A DNA stretch of 11,410 nt, taken from contig JAKBAC010000110.1 in NCBI GenBank assembly GCA_021809365.1, forward strand, positions 1-11,410, given 5' to 3'. The notes below the pieces were generated by a model. That model was not told where the DNA came from, searched no databases, and saw nothing but the letters and a program-made list of their open reading frames with translations. This document shows positions 1 through 6,482 of the stretch, piece after piece; positions within the stretch are counted from its first letter, which is position 1; each line of letters begins with the position of its first letter. Both the position numbers and the translations under genes were made by a program. Source of the DNA: Planctomycetota bacterium. Its GTDB lineage: Bacteria > Planctomycetota > Phycisphaerae > WQYP01.

Positions 1-90
1 CTCTTTAATGCTGGTTTTGAGCCGTTCCTCGATCTGATCGCGGTACTTTTTGCCGGCAACGATCAGCGAGAGATCCAGTCCGAGGACGCG
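1..90 (-). pseudogene. Fragment of a ClpA/ClpB/ClpC-type AAA+ ATPase, cut by the window edge
   Basis: Read on the minus strand from 90 down to 1, one frame is open and gives a peptide with LDLSLIVAGKKYRDQIEERL. This matches the conserved stretch that follows Walker A in the first AAA+ module of Clp/Hsp100 unfoldases (family consensus approximately LDxxxLxAGxKYRGxFEERLK). The frame is preceded by a TAA (plus-strand 91-93) instead of the Walker A region and N-domain, so the gene is broken here. Its continuation, if any, lies left of the window. The break falls where the PqiC-like homology on the other strand begins, which suggests a rearrangement junction near 85-93. The two changes in the otherwise near-invariant KYRG-FEER block (G to D, F to I) fit decay. 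The family call rests on motif recognition over only 30 residues. Confidence 0.55.
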
Positions 91-592
91 TTACTTCATC
101 TTGAGCGAATTACCGGGCCATCGCGCCGCCGCCGGGAAGATCAGCACACCAATAGGCGTCGCCGCCGTGCATATCCCCGCATCACTTGACCGGCAGGAAA
201 TGGTTCTCTCGACGACGGCAAATTCGGTTCACATCTCTAATGTCGACCGCTGGGCCGCTCCTCTTGCCCGGATGTGCCGCCGCGTGCTCGCCCAGGATCT
301 GGCCGCCCGGCTGCCAGCGGGCATGGTTGTCATGCCCGAAACGCCCCTGCCGGCCAACACGCGCCAGATCGTCGTGTCCATCAGCCAATTCGGTCGCCAG
401 ACCAATGGTAAGGCGATCCTAAATGCCGAGTGGTCATTGATACATAGCGCCAATGGGCACCTTGCCTTTCGGCACGACGTTCACCTTGCCGAAAATCTAT
501 CTGGCAGGAGCGGCCAGGCGGTCGCCTACGCAATGAGCCAGCTGCTCAGTCGGCTTTCTGGCCGCATCGCCAGTAAAATTTCTGGCCATTGA
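50..592 (+). CDS. PqiC/YmbA-like transport auxiliary lipoprotein, 5'-truncated, probably a broken gene
   Basis: The product resembles PqiC (ABC-type transport auxiliary lipoprotein, DUF330 family). PqiC is an outer-membrane lipoprotein partner of the PqiAB/MCE lipid-transport system. Family landmarks are visible in order: RYFIL near residue 14, IPASLDRQEMV near 42-52, DRWAAPL near 66-72 followed by the VLAQDLAARLP helix, and a C-terminal helix with AMSQLLSRLS. Family members normally begin with a signal peptide and a lipobox cysteine before the RYFIL-like strand. Here neither exists in any frame. The first dozen residues, from a TTG at 50 with no Shine-Dalgarno sequence, are antisense to the Clp scrap. 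The in-frame stop upstream is at 35-37. The gene therefore looks decapitated by a rearrangement near 88 and is probably non-functional. No pqiA, pqiB or MCE gene is in view. An internal start such as GTG or ATG further in would still lack the export signal. Confidence 0.68.
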   Translation: MPATISERSSPRTRYFILSELPGHRAAAGKISTPIGVAAVHIPASLDRQEMVLSTTANSVHISNVDRWAAPLARMCRRVLAQDLAARLPAGMVVMPETPLPANTRQIVVSISQFGRQTNGKAILNAEWSLIHSANGHLAFRHDVHLAENLSGRSGQAVAYAMSQLLSRLSGRIASKISGH

Positions 593-610
593 CCTCGCGT
601 CCCATAACAT

Positions 611-852
611 ATGCTAATGCGAGACAAGGGGTGGCGGCAGGGTGCGTGACACGTTATGCGGGTTACGGATAACGCAATAGTCTCTGTCCCCCGAGCACCG
701 TGGTGATAACCCGGTGCTGTCAGCCCTCGCGCGGACCAGCGGCACCGCATTACCATGACGGTGCTCCGGGGTATCGTGTTTTGCGGCGCAATAAAGCCAT
801 ACCCGCATAAAGCGTCACGCGCCCGTTTGCATTTTTGCCTCGCGCTTTGCAT
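611..852. repeat. About 240-bp imperfect palindrome (MITE-like or structured-RNA element)
   Basis: The gene-free stretch between the PqiC-like gene and mdh is one long nested inverted repeat centred near 732. Paired blocks are 619-627 with about 836-844 (GCGAGACAA / TTGCCTCGC), 641-668 with 796-823 (GGTGCGTGAC...TTATGCGGGT against ACCCGCATAA...GTCACGCGCC, about 21 of 28 positions), 690-706 with about 752-771 (CCCCGAGCACCGT against ACGGTGCTCCGGGG), and 711-718 with 737-746 around a GC-rich centre. All pairs share one centre, so the whole segment could fold into a single hairpin on either strand. I see no open frame with codon structure. It may be a miniature inverted-repeat element whose ends have drifted, or a long structured RNA. 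I found no convincing target duplication. Confidence 0.7.
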
Positions 853-880
853 TGCACACTTTGTGTGAATGCTTTACAAC
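852..880 (+). promoter_or_regulatory. Candidate mdh promoter
   Basis: TTGCAC (852-857) and TACAAC (875-880) are separated by 17 bp and lie about 50 bp before the mdh start. The architecture matches the candidates upstream of rpsL and dmeR in this window. The -35 box abuts the right edge of the large palindrome. Confidence 0.35.
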
Positions 881-889
881 ACTACCTTT

Positions 890-906
890 GCGGCGAATTG
901 CGCCGC
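890..906 (+). promoter_or_regulatory. GC-rich hairpin in the mdh leader
   Basis: GCGGCG (890-895) pairs perfectly with CGCCGC (901-906) around the loop AATTG. It sits downstream of the candidate promoter and 11 nt before the GGAG ribosome binding site (918-921). No T-run follows, so it is not a standard terminator. It could stabilise the leader or tune translation. Confidence 0.4.
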
Positions 907-928
907 GTACTTTATTTGGAGTAGAAAT

Positions 929-1864
929 ATGAAACGTGCGAAAATCAGTATCATCGGGGCGGGTAATGTGGGTGCCACCGCGGCGCATTGGGCCTCCGCC
1001 AGGGAACTGGGCGATATTGTGCTTGTGGATGTGCCGCAGATTGATGGCGTTCCGCAGGGCAAATGTCTGGATTTGGCTCAAGCCGCGCCGATCGGAGGAT
1101 TTGATTCCAACCTGATCGGTGCCACCAACTATGAACCCACCGCTGACAGCGATGTGGTCATCATCACCGCCGGCCTGGCCCGCAAGCCCGGCATGAGCCG
1201 GGATGATTTGCTCCTGAAAAATACCGAGATTGTTAAATCTGTCACCCAGCAGGTGGTTAAGCATTCTCCGAAAAGTATTCTGCTGGTGGTGTCCAATCCG
1301 CTGGATGCCATGGTGTATGTGGCGTACAAAACCAGCGGCTTTGAACCGCACCGCGTCATCGGTATGGCCGGTGTGCTGGATACCGCCCGTTATTGCTGCT
1401 TTATTGCGGCGGAACTCGGTGTGAGCGTCGAAGATGTTCAGGCTTTGCTGCTGGGCGGCCATGGCGATGATATGGTGCCTCTGCCGCGCTATACCAGCGT
1501 CGCCGGCATTCCGTTGCCGGAGCTGCTGTCAGCGGAAAAAATTGAAGCCATCGTGAAACGCACCCGCGCCGGCGGCGCGGAGATTGTCAACCTGCTGAAA
1601 ACCGGGTCCGCGTATTATGCGCCGTCCGCGGCGGTCGTGCAGATGGCGGAATCCATCATCAAAGATAAAAAGCGTGTTCTTCCCTGTGCCGCCTATTGTG
1701 ACAAACAATATGGCGTGGGCGGTTATTTTGTCGGCGTGCCGGTAAAACTCGGCAGCAAAGGCGTGGAGCAAATTCTCGAAGTGCGCCTGACCCCCGACGA
1801 GCAAAAGCTGATGAATGCATCGGTGGAGCATGTGCGGCAATTGGTCAAAACGATCAATGTCTGA
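929..1864 (+). CDS. mdh: Malate dehydrogenase (LDH-like type)
   Basis: Cytoplasmic NAD-dependent malate dehydrogenase of 311 residues, interconverting malate and oxaloacetate in the TCA cycle. The Rossmann motif GAGNVG is at residues 10-15, with the acidic NAD-ribose ligand D34 in VLVD. The substrate loop [11 protein letters not shown] has R85 and R91, the arginines that favour malate over lactate. SNPLDAM (122-128) and the catalytic pair D151 (GVLDTAR) and H178 (GGHGDDMV) are all present. Length and order fit the LDH-like MDH family of bacteria such as Bacillus, Chloroflexus and planctomycetes. The start chosen is the ATG at 929, because GGAG at 918-921 is 7 nt upstream and the Rossmann strand begins at residue 5. 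An ATG 60 nt earlier would add a tail with no family match. The gene is monocistronic, converging on thyA 39 bp away. Nothing suggests it is defective. Confidence 0.96.
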   Translation: MKRAKISIIGAGNVGATAAHWASARELGDIVLVDVPQIDGVPQGKCLDLAQAAPIGGFDSNLIGATNYEPTADSDVVIITAGLARKPGMSRDDLLLKNTEIVKSVTQQVVKHSPKSILLVVSNPLDAMVYVAYKTSGFEPHRVIGMAGVLDTARYCCFIAAELGVSVEDVQALLLGGHGDDMVPLPRYTSVAGIPLPELLSAEKIEAIVKRTRAGGAEIVNLLKTGSAYYAPSAAVVQMAESIIKDKKRVLPCAAYCDKQYGVGGYFVGVPVKLGSKGVEQILEVRLTPDEQKLMNASVEHVRQLVKTINV

Positions 1865-1903
1865 TTCCGGAACCAGGCACTGGGCGTGGCTGTAACCGGG
1901 CCG

Positions 1904-2767
1904 TTACACCGCCACCTTGAATTGAATCGCGGGATGCGGATTGTAATCGACCAGCTTGAAATCTTCGAAGGTGAGTTGATCGAACGGTTTGCGGGCGATT
2001 TCCAGCCGTGGCAACGGCCGCGGCTCACGTTGTAACTGCTCGCGCAAACCCGCAAGGTGATCATGAGCGGCCATTAAGCCGCCGCCGGATGCCACATAAA
2101 TATGCGCATCGACAATGGTGTGGCCGAATTCGCCTACGCCCAGCCCGCACTCCTGCGCGATCATTTGCGTCAGCGTGGCATAGCAGGCCAGATTGAACGG
2201 AATCCCCAATGCAATGTCGCCGGAGCGTTGGGAGAGATGGCAATTTAGTTTTCCATCCAGCACCTGAAAAACAAAACTGTAATGGCACGGAGGCAATTTG
2301 CTGGTCTCCGCATTGCCCGGTTCCCATGCGCTGACAACCAGTCGCCGGCTGTTGGGATTGCGTTTAATCTCATTGATCACATACGCAATCTGGTCAATTT
2401 CCTCCACCGGCGCGGTGGTCCGGCCCGTTTGAACAATGGGGGCGTGACTGTCTTGTACAGGATGGGGAAAACGCCGCCAATACCGGCCATAGGCTGTTTC
2501 CAGTTCGCCGCTTTCATCGGCCCACGCATCCCAGATTTTGGTCAGCTTGCGAAGGTTCCGGATATGCTCTTCCCCGGAAAGGTACCAGAGCAACTCCTGG
2601 AGCACCGCGGAATAATTTACTTTTTTGGTGGTCAGAAGAGGGAATCCGTTGGCGAGATCGACCTTGTAAAAAGCGCCGAAATAACTGATGGTGTCCACGC
2701 CGGTGCGGCTGGGTTTGCGAATTCCCTTGTCCATCACGAGGCGTACCAGGTCAAGATATTCTTTCAT
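1904..2767 (-). CDS. thyA: Thymidylate synthase (ThyA)
   Basis: Cytoplasmic enzyme that methylates dUMP to dTMP using methylenetetrahydrofolate. It is 287 residues, in the usual 264-315 range. Hallmarks are R21 (phosphate-binding, in SRTG), the catalytic cysteine C161 in LPPCHYSF, R181-S-G-D in SQRSGDIALGIPFN, N192, and H222/Y224 in DAHIY. The C-terminus ends in KVAV, close to the canonical PVAV that closes over the active site. One oddity is that the segment after HIY, normally a short xNH turn, is replaced by a Gly/Ala/His-rich stretch VASGGGLMAAHDH of roughly eight extra residues. The start ATG fits the family N-terminus, and the ribosome binding site (GGA about 11 nt upstream) is weak. 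No dihydrofolate reductase gene, a frequent neighbour, follows within the window. The gene is transcribed towards mdh. Confidence 0.97.
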   Translation of the reverse strand: MKEYLDLVRLVMDKGIRKPSRTGVDTISYFGAFYKVDLANGFPLLTTKKVNYSAVLQELLWYLSGEEHIRNLRKLTKIWDAWADESGELETAYGRYWRRFPHPVQDSHAPIVQTGRTTAPVEEIDQIAYVINEIKRNPNSRRLVVSAWEPGNAETSKLPPCHYSFVFQVLDGKLNCHLSQRSGDIALGIPFNLACYATLTQMIAQECGLGVGEFGHTIVDAHIYVASGGGLMAAHDHLAGLREQLQREPRPLPRLEIARKPFDQLTFEDFKLVDYNPHPAIQFKVAV

Positions 2768-2796
2768 GTCGTTTGGTTCCGTAATTGGGCCTCAGC

Positions 2797-2815
2797 CGGT
2801 CACGCAGCGTGACCG
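2797..2815 (-). promoter_or_regulatory. Perfect 19-bp palindrome in the thyA leader
   Basis: CGGTCACGCAGCGTGACCG has nine paired bases on each side of a single central base. It lies about 30 nt before the thyA start, downstream of the candidate promoter, so it would be in the 5' untranslated RNA. It could be an operator for a dimeric repressor or a leader hairpin. No T-run follows it in the thyA direction. Confidence 0.5.
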
Positions 2816-2863
2816 CTCGGGTAGCACACGATCCCGATTCGCGCATACGTCACTCCCATGGGC

Positions 2864-2891
2864 AGTGTATCACAGCGCGGCCACACCGCAA
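2864..2891 (-). promoter_or_regulatory. Candidate thyA promoter with extended -10
   Basis: On the minus strand, TTGCGG (2891-2886) and TACACT (2869-2864) are 16 bp apart. TGA directly before TACACT gives the TGn extended -10 motif. The predicted transcript would start near 2857 and have a leader of about 90 nt that contains the 19-bp palindrome. Confidence 0.45.
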
Positions 2892-2892
2892 C

Positions 2893-2938
2893 TCAATCGC
2901 TTTATCCTCAATCGCTTTATCCTTAATCGCCTTTCTCC
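2893..2938. repeat. Three tandem 15-16-bp direct repeats beside the thyA promoter
   Basis: Plus-strand units are TCAATCGCTTTATCC (2893-2907), an exact copy (2908-2922), and the diverged TTAATCGCCTTTCTCC (2923-2938). They begin one base beyond the candidate thyA -35 box. Two exact copies and one decayed copy fit either an iteron-like regulator site or slippage duplication. There are no spacers, so this is not a CRISPR. Confidence 0.7.
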
Positions 2939-3096
2939 TGGTCAGATGACAAGTGCGTAACCGCCGGGGGATACATGGCCATCGTCCTGTTCGGTCGGCG
3001 GTCAATCCGCAACGGAATCGGCAAACTCTTCATCCGCCGGTACTGTAGTCCCTAAAATAATAACCGCGAATCATTAAAAGACGATGTTCCGGAGAA
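2939..3096. other. Intergenic DNA, no gene seen
   Basis: This is the rest of the roughly 450-bp gap between thyA and the divergent zinc/RHH gene. I found no frame with coding character. The only structure noted is a loose pairing of ACCGCC near 2960 with GGCGGT near 3000. No tRNA or known riboswitch pattern was recognised. Confidence 0.4.
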
Positions 3097-3152
3097 GCGA
3101 TTCCCAATCGCGCCGTTTATTGTTGGACAGCCATCGTAATACCTTGTATAAT
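3097..3152 (+). promoter_or_regulatory. Candidate promoter and upstream inverted repeat of the RHH/zinc-protein gene
   Basis: A consensus -10 box TATAAT (3147-3152) has TTGGAC (3123-3128) 18 bp upstream as a modest -35 box, predicting a start near 3159 and a 60-nt leader. A perfect inverted repeat GCGATT-CCC-AATCGC (3097-3111) sits 11 bp before the -35 box, a position suited to a dimeric regulator, possibly the RHH protein itself. Confidence 0.55.
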
Positions 3153-3219
3153 AATTGCGACAGGGCCGCCTGGGCGTATAAGCACGGTGGCGATAGGCGC
3201 GCACAATAAGGAGTTCATC

Positions 3220-3720
3220 ATGCGTAAGGTTCAACATCCCGGCAGAATGCCCAAGGATCAGGTGATGGCATTCAAGGTGGACAGCAAACTGGCGGAACTG
3301 CTGGGCAGTGTAAAAAACAAAAGCGAGCTGATCCGCGACGCGGTCTATGCGTATCTCGGGCATTTGTGCCCGCTGTGCGAAGGCAAAGGCACCATCCCCG
3401 CGAATCGCGGCCATGAAATTGAACTCTTGCTCAAGCAGCTTGAATTTGCGACCTGCGCCGGATGCCACACGGCGTTACCCGTCATGCCACGTCTGCGCAA
3501 ACTCATCAAGACCATGCCCAAACCGGATCGCATGCGCCTGGCGGAATTTGAAAAGACCGGTGAATTATTGTGTGCGGATTGTTTTGAAAAGGCGGACCAG
3601 TGCGGTATCTGCGGCCAACATGTGCCGCACGGACAATTGTCATCCCATCTGGCCCGGAGGCGGCATGATGCGGCCAGGGCCATGCGCGGCGAACGGGTGG
3701 GTGTGCCGAGCCGGGCATGA
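3220..3720 (+). CDS. Ribbon-helix-helix protein with multiple zinc-binding motifs, putative metal-responsive regulator
   Basis: A 166-residue soluble protein. Residues 12-46 (KDQVMAFKVDSKLAELLGSV, then NKSELIRDAVYAYL) have the strand-helix-helix pattern of MetJ/Arc/CopG-type DNA-binding domains. The rest is rich in paired metal ligands: C50-x2-C53 (CPLCEGKG), C79-x2-C82, C118-x2-C121, and C128-x2-C131 followed by H143 and H149. The last set, C-x2-C-x11-H-x5-H, looks like a classical C2H2 finger. AAGGAG (3208-3213) lies 6 nt before the ATG at 3220, which fixes the start; an upstream ATG at 3187 has no such site. The stop is 119 bp before a Ni/Co-transporter-like gene on the same strand, so the pair may form a regulator-transporter unit. 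RHH domains followed by a CPLC motif occur in some bacterial regulators, but I do not know a named family with this whole layout. Regulation of the neighbour is inference. Confidence 0.75.
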   Translation: MRKVQHPGRMPKDQVMAFKVDSKLAELLGSVKNKSELIRDAVYAYLGHLCPLCEGKGTIPANRGHEIELLLKQLEFATCAGCHTALPVMPRLRKLIKTMPKPDRMRLAEFEKTGELLCADCFEKADQCGICGQHVPHGQLSSHLARRRHDAARAMRGERVGVPSRA

Positions 3721-3757
3721 AAACACGCAAAATAGCCTCAATGGTTGCCGTGTAATT

Positions 3758-3785
3758 TTCCGTCGGCCCGCTGTTGCGGCCGGAA
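3758..3785 (+). promoter_or_regulatory. Hairpin between the RHH gene and the transporter gene
   Basis: TTCC-gtc-GGC-c-CGC pairs with GCG-GCC-GGAA around a TGTT loop, giving a ten-pair stem with two small bulges. No T-run follows. It could be a processing site, a weak attenuator or an operator. The reading frame of the upstream gene has already ended, and the transporter ribosome binding site GAGGTGG (3829-3835) is well downstream. Confidence 0.4.
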
Positions 3786-3839
3786 CAGAGAATCGCGTGG
3801 AAGTAACAATCAACACAAACGCTTTGGCGAGGTGGAATT

Positions 3840-4835
3840 ATGTCCTGGATGTTATTGGCGACTGTGAATTTGTGGAATCCCACCGGTGTGGGAATGACGG
3901 TGGCGGCTATTTTGGCCACCGCGTTTTTGCTTGGCATGGTGCATGGCATCACCCCCGATGAGCACACCTGGCCGATCACCTTCAGCTACAGCGTGGGCAG
4001 CTACAGTTGGAAGGGTGGAATGCGGGCCGGGATGCTGTTTTCCCTGGCGTTTACCGTGCAGCGATCCATCGCCTCGGAACTCGCCTATCTGTTCATCAAA
4101 CCGGTTATGGCGTTGATGGGAGCCGATTGGTTCAATTATTCCGTGTATATTATTGTCGGAACAGTCATGGCGGGATCGGGAATTTATATTCTGCGGCGCG
4201 GGAAAATCTGGCATCTGCTGCACACGCATAACATGCTGCATTTTGAAGGTGATGCCGATCCTCAGGCCGCTCCATGGTGGATGCCCCTTGTGCATGGATT
4301 TATCGCCGGGTGGGGCACCGGAGCATTTGCCATTCTGGTATACACCGCCCTTGCACCGCACATGCCCAGCGTATGGGTCGGCTTTATGCCCGGAATGTTC
4401 TTCGGCCTTGGCACCATGGTCATGCAGGTGCTGGTCGGCGGGCTGTTTGGTCAGTGGATGGCGAAGCGTAAGTTCAGTGAAAACGCCCGCATCATGATCG
4501 CCAGGCTCATGTCGGGCCGGGTGCTGACGTGGGGCGGTTTCGGATTTGCATTCGTGGGAATCATGGGGTTGATCTTTCCGGTTATCGGCGATCTGCAGAT
4601 TAACACGGGCATCAAAGTGCATAATCTCGCCCATTTAGGCGTGGGCTTTTTCCTGGCGGTGGTCATGCTCTTTGGCGTCGCCGTTATCGCTTTCTACACT
4701 TCCATCCGTGATGTTACGCGCATGGGAGAAAATGTGCCCACGCCCGGAACAGCCGCCGAACGCGCGGCCTGCAAACATCATCATCATGACACTGAGCGTC
4801 CGCTCGCATCCGAGACTCCTCCAGCCATGAAATAA
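3840..4835 (+). CDS. Polytopic membrane protein resembling nickel/cobalt transporters (NicO/NiCoT-like)
   Basis: A 331-residue inner-membrane protein with about seven or eight hydrophobic segments. The first helix runs into H35-GITP-D40-E-H42. This resembles the H-x4-D-H metal signature of NiCoT/NicO permeases, with one extra residue between D and H. A second conserved-looking site is PLVHGFIAGWGTGAF near residues 150-165, after a cytosolic or periplasmic loop with HTHNMLH. A further histidine pair, VHNLAH, lies near 260. The soluble C-tail contains CKHHHHD, a likely metal-binding patch. GAGGTGG 4 nt before the ATG supports the start. The upstream RHH/zinc protein on the same strand suggests metal-dependent control. 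I read it as a divalent-metal transporter of the NicO superfamily. The metal, the direction of transport and the exact family are not decidable here; an uncharacterised membrane family sharing only the HxxxxD motif remains possible. Confidence 0.65.
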   Translation: MSWMLLATVNLWNPTGVGMTVAAILATAFLLGMVHGITPDEHTWPITFSYSVGSYSWKGGMRAGMLFSLAFTVQRSIASELAYLFIKPVMALMGADWFNYSVYIIVGTVMAGSGIYILRRGKIWHLLHTHNMLHFEGDADPQAAPWWMPLVHGFIAGWGTGAFAILVYTALAPHMPSVWVGFMPGMFFGLGTMVMQVLVGGLFGQWMAKRKFSENARIMIARLMSGRVLTWGGFGFAFVGIMGLIFPVIGDLQINTGIKVHNLAHLGVGFFLAVVMLFGVAVIAFYTSIRDVTRMGENVPTPGTAAERAACKHHHHDTERPLASETPPAMK

Positions 4836-5043
4836 TAATCTGCGGTGGGGGCGGCGGTGAACCACGCGCAACAAACAACAGAACATAGCCGGCGGTATTG
4901 AGCCGCCATGAGGTATGTTCGCCGGTGGCTTTATCGCTGGCAGCGCATTAAACTTGGTTCAGCGTGCCTTGCCATGACCAATTATTCCGCATGCTGTCAA
5001 TCTTTATTGCACGTCGGCAATCGCCGCAAAATTTCGAGCCATA

Positions 5044-6354
5044 TTATGCGTTCGGCAATTTCCATACGCGAACCCAATCCACATCCATGTGCGAATTGGC
5101 AATCACCCCGGTCAACGGCCAACCGCCACCGATGTTGTATTCCAGTGTGATGTACATATGGGAGTTAAGGTACTTTGTCGGGGTGTTGAACTCCGCTTTC
5201 TTGATGCCATCCATGTAAAAGGCACACTTTTTCGGAGTCGCCAGGAAGCCGTAAATATGCCAGTTTAACCACGGCTTGGAAACATCGGGCCAGACATCAA
5301 CATGGCCGGCGTAACCGCCGTTGCCCCAGTTATGATTGCGCATACCAAAGCCGCCGCCCTTGTTTTTCTCGTATCCAAAACCATAATATTCAAATATGTC
5401 CACTTCTTCACTATAGGGTTTGTTGCTGCCAATGGTGTACAGACAGAATGACGGCCATATTCCCGTTCCACCGGCGGGCATCTTGACCCGCGCTTCCCAA
5501 TAGCCGTACTGTTGCTTGAACCCGGCTCCGGTTGGATCAATCGAGAACAAGGAACCTGAGTGCCAGTTGCCCCATTCACTTTCGTTGACCGTGATCCCGT
5601 CCGTAGCGGTAACCGTTGTATCTCCATCATACCAATAGTCATGGGTCGAATATTGCCAGCACATCACGCAATAAGAATGATTTCCAGCCAAGGTCTTTTT
5701 GCCGCCAATGATGGGAGCGTAAACCCAGCCCGCCGGCTGACCTTTCAATTTAACGATTGCCTGGGCTACATCGCCACCGGTTTCGGTGTCGAAAATGCGA
5801 ATTTCGTGCTCATCAATGCTGCCGGCAATACAATATAGCCCCAATTCGCTGACTGTCAGGCCGTCCGCAGGGGTAGTAAACTGCATCCCAACCCAGCCAG
5901 CCCCACCCCACATAAGGCGATGGTCTCCTTTTCTAGCATTGCCGAGTTTTTTAACAGAGATGAGTTCAGCACCGCTGCCGTTCTTCATGCCCACAGGCCC
6001 GGCGCAGTGGCTACCGGCAACGTCCATGTTGTGCTTGAACAGTAGCGAATTGACCAATACCCCATTCTTGATGCGCATCGATTCATTGTCGTGAACCTGA
6101 AACCCAATATACTTGCCTCCCACCGATGGCCTGGAAAACCACTTGAATGATCCCTTGGGGCTGACGTTCGTCCAGCTCACCGCGTTGAACTCATCGTGCC
6201 ATGCAAGCTTGTAGCCTTTCAAATCAACGCCAGTTGGTGTGAGGGCCTGTAGATCATCCGCCAGATTAAAGCCCAAAGCGGCGGCTCCGGTCGTCAGACC
6301 GACTTGCTGCAAAAGTTTACGACGTGATAGAATGGATTGTTGATGGGTGTTCAT
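5044..6354 (-). CDS. Tat-exported GH16-family glycoside hydrolase with an inserted beta-rich domain
   Basis: A 436-residue predicted secreted enzyme of the GH16 (laminarinase/agarase/carrageenase/lichenase) clan. The N-terminus SRRKLLQQVGL (10-20) followed by an Ala-rich hydrophobic stretch is a twin-arginine signal. The GH16 fold begins with LAWHDEFN (50-57) and resumes after about residue 265 with YGYWEARVKMP. The catalytic motif EVDIFE gives E317 (nucleophile), D319 and E322 (acid/base). The C-terminal strands end in MDVDWVRVWKL, typical of the family. Between the first strands and the catalytic half lies an extra domain of about 130 residues (130-262) with LTVSELGLY, HEIRIFDTETGGD, GWVYAPI and DYWYDGDTTVTA. 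It resembles a beta-sandwich repeat otherwise seen as a separate domain in secreted actinobacterial and acidobacterial proteins. AAGGA 8 nt before the ATG supports the start. The substrate is unknown; a marine-type or plant beta-glucan or galactan is likely. The gene diverges from rpsL. Confidence 0.88.
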   Translation of the reverse strand: MNTHQQSILSRRKLLQQVGLTTGAAALGFNLADDLQALTPTGVDLKGYKLAWHDEFNAVSWTNVSPKGSFKWFSRPSVGGKYIGFQVHDNESMRIKNGVLVNSLLFKHNMDVAGSHCAGPVGMKNGSGAELISVKKLGNARKGDHRLMWGGAGWVGMQFTTPADGLTVSELGLYCIAGSIDEHEIRIFDTETGGDVAQAIVKLKGQPAGWVYAPIIGGKKTLAGNHSYCVMCWQYSTHDYWYDGDTTVTATDGITVNESEWGNWHSGSLFSIDPTGAGFKQQYGYWEARVKMPAGGTGIWPSFCLYTIGSNKPYSEEVDIFEYYGFGYEKNKGGGFGMRNHNWGNGGYAGHVDVWPDVSKPWLNWHIYGFLATPKKCAFYMDGIKKAEFNTPTKYLNSHMYITLEYNIGGGWPLTGVIANSHMDVDWVRVWKLPNA

Positions 6355-6482
6355 TGCGTCATTCCTTTTCTTAAACGCTACAACATGGGTTTCTATTCAT
6401 CGAGATTGCACAAGCAAAGCCTCAAATGGCAGCTGACACCAAGAACGATACATCGTCAATCAAGAGATGTAAAGCTTGGACG

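Noticed and set aside
611..852. Integron attC site
   Set aside because: There is no RYYYAAC/GTTRRRY core pair at the ends, no integrase and no cassette structure, and the symmetry is much longer than in an attC.
815..1462. Minus-strand open frame opposite mdh
   Set aside because: It is the mirror of GC-biased mdh codons, with no homology and no start signals.
2893..2938. Short CRISPR array
   Set aside because: Units are contiguous 15-mers without spacers and there are no cas genes.
2688..2960. Plus-strand open frame with repeated LNRFILNRF
   Set aside because: The repetition is only a translation of the 15-bp DNA repeats; it overlaps thyA antisense and has no ribosome binding site.
3721..3839. 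NiCo or other metal riboswitch before the transporter gene
   Set aside because: I looked for a multi-helix junction with conserved purine-rich loops and saw only one bulged hairpin.
3852..4634. Long minus-strand His-rich open frame opposite the transporter
   Set aside because: It is antisense to a membrane protein rich in Met/His codons (ATG and CAT mirror each other) and matches no family.
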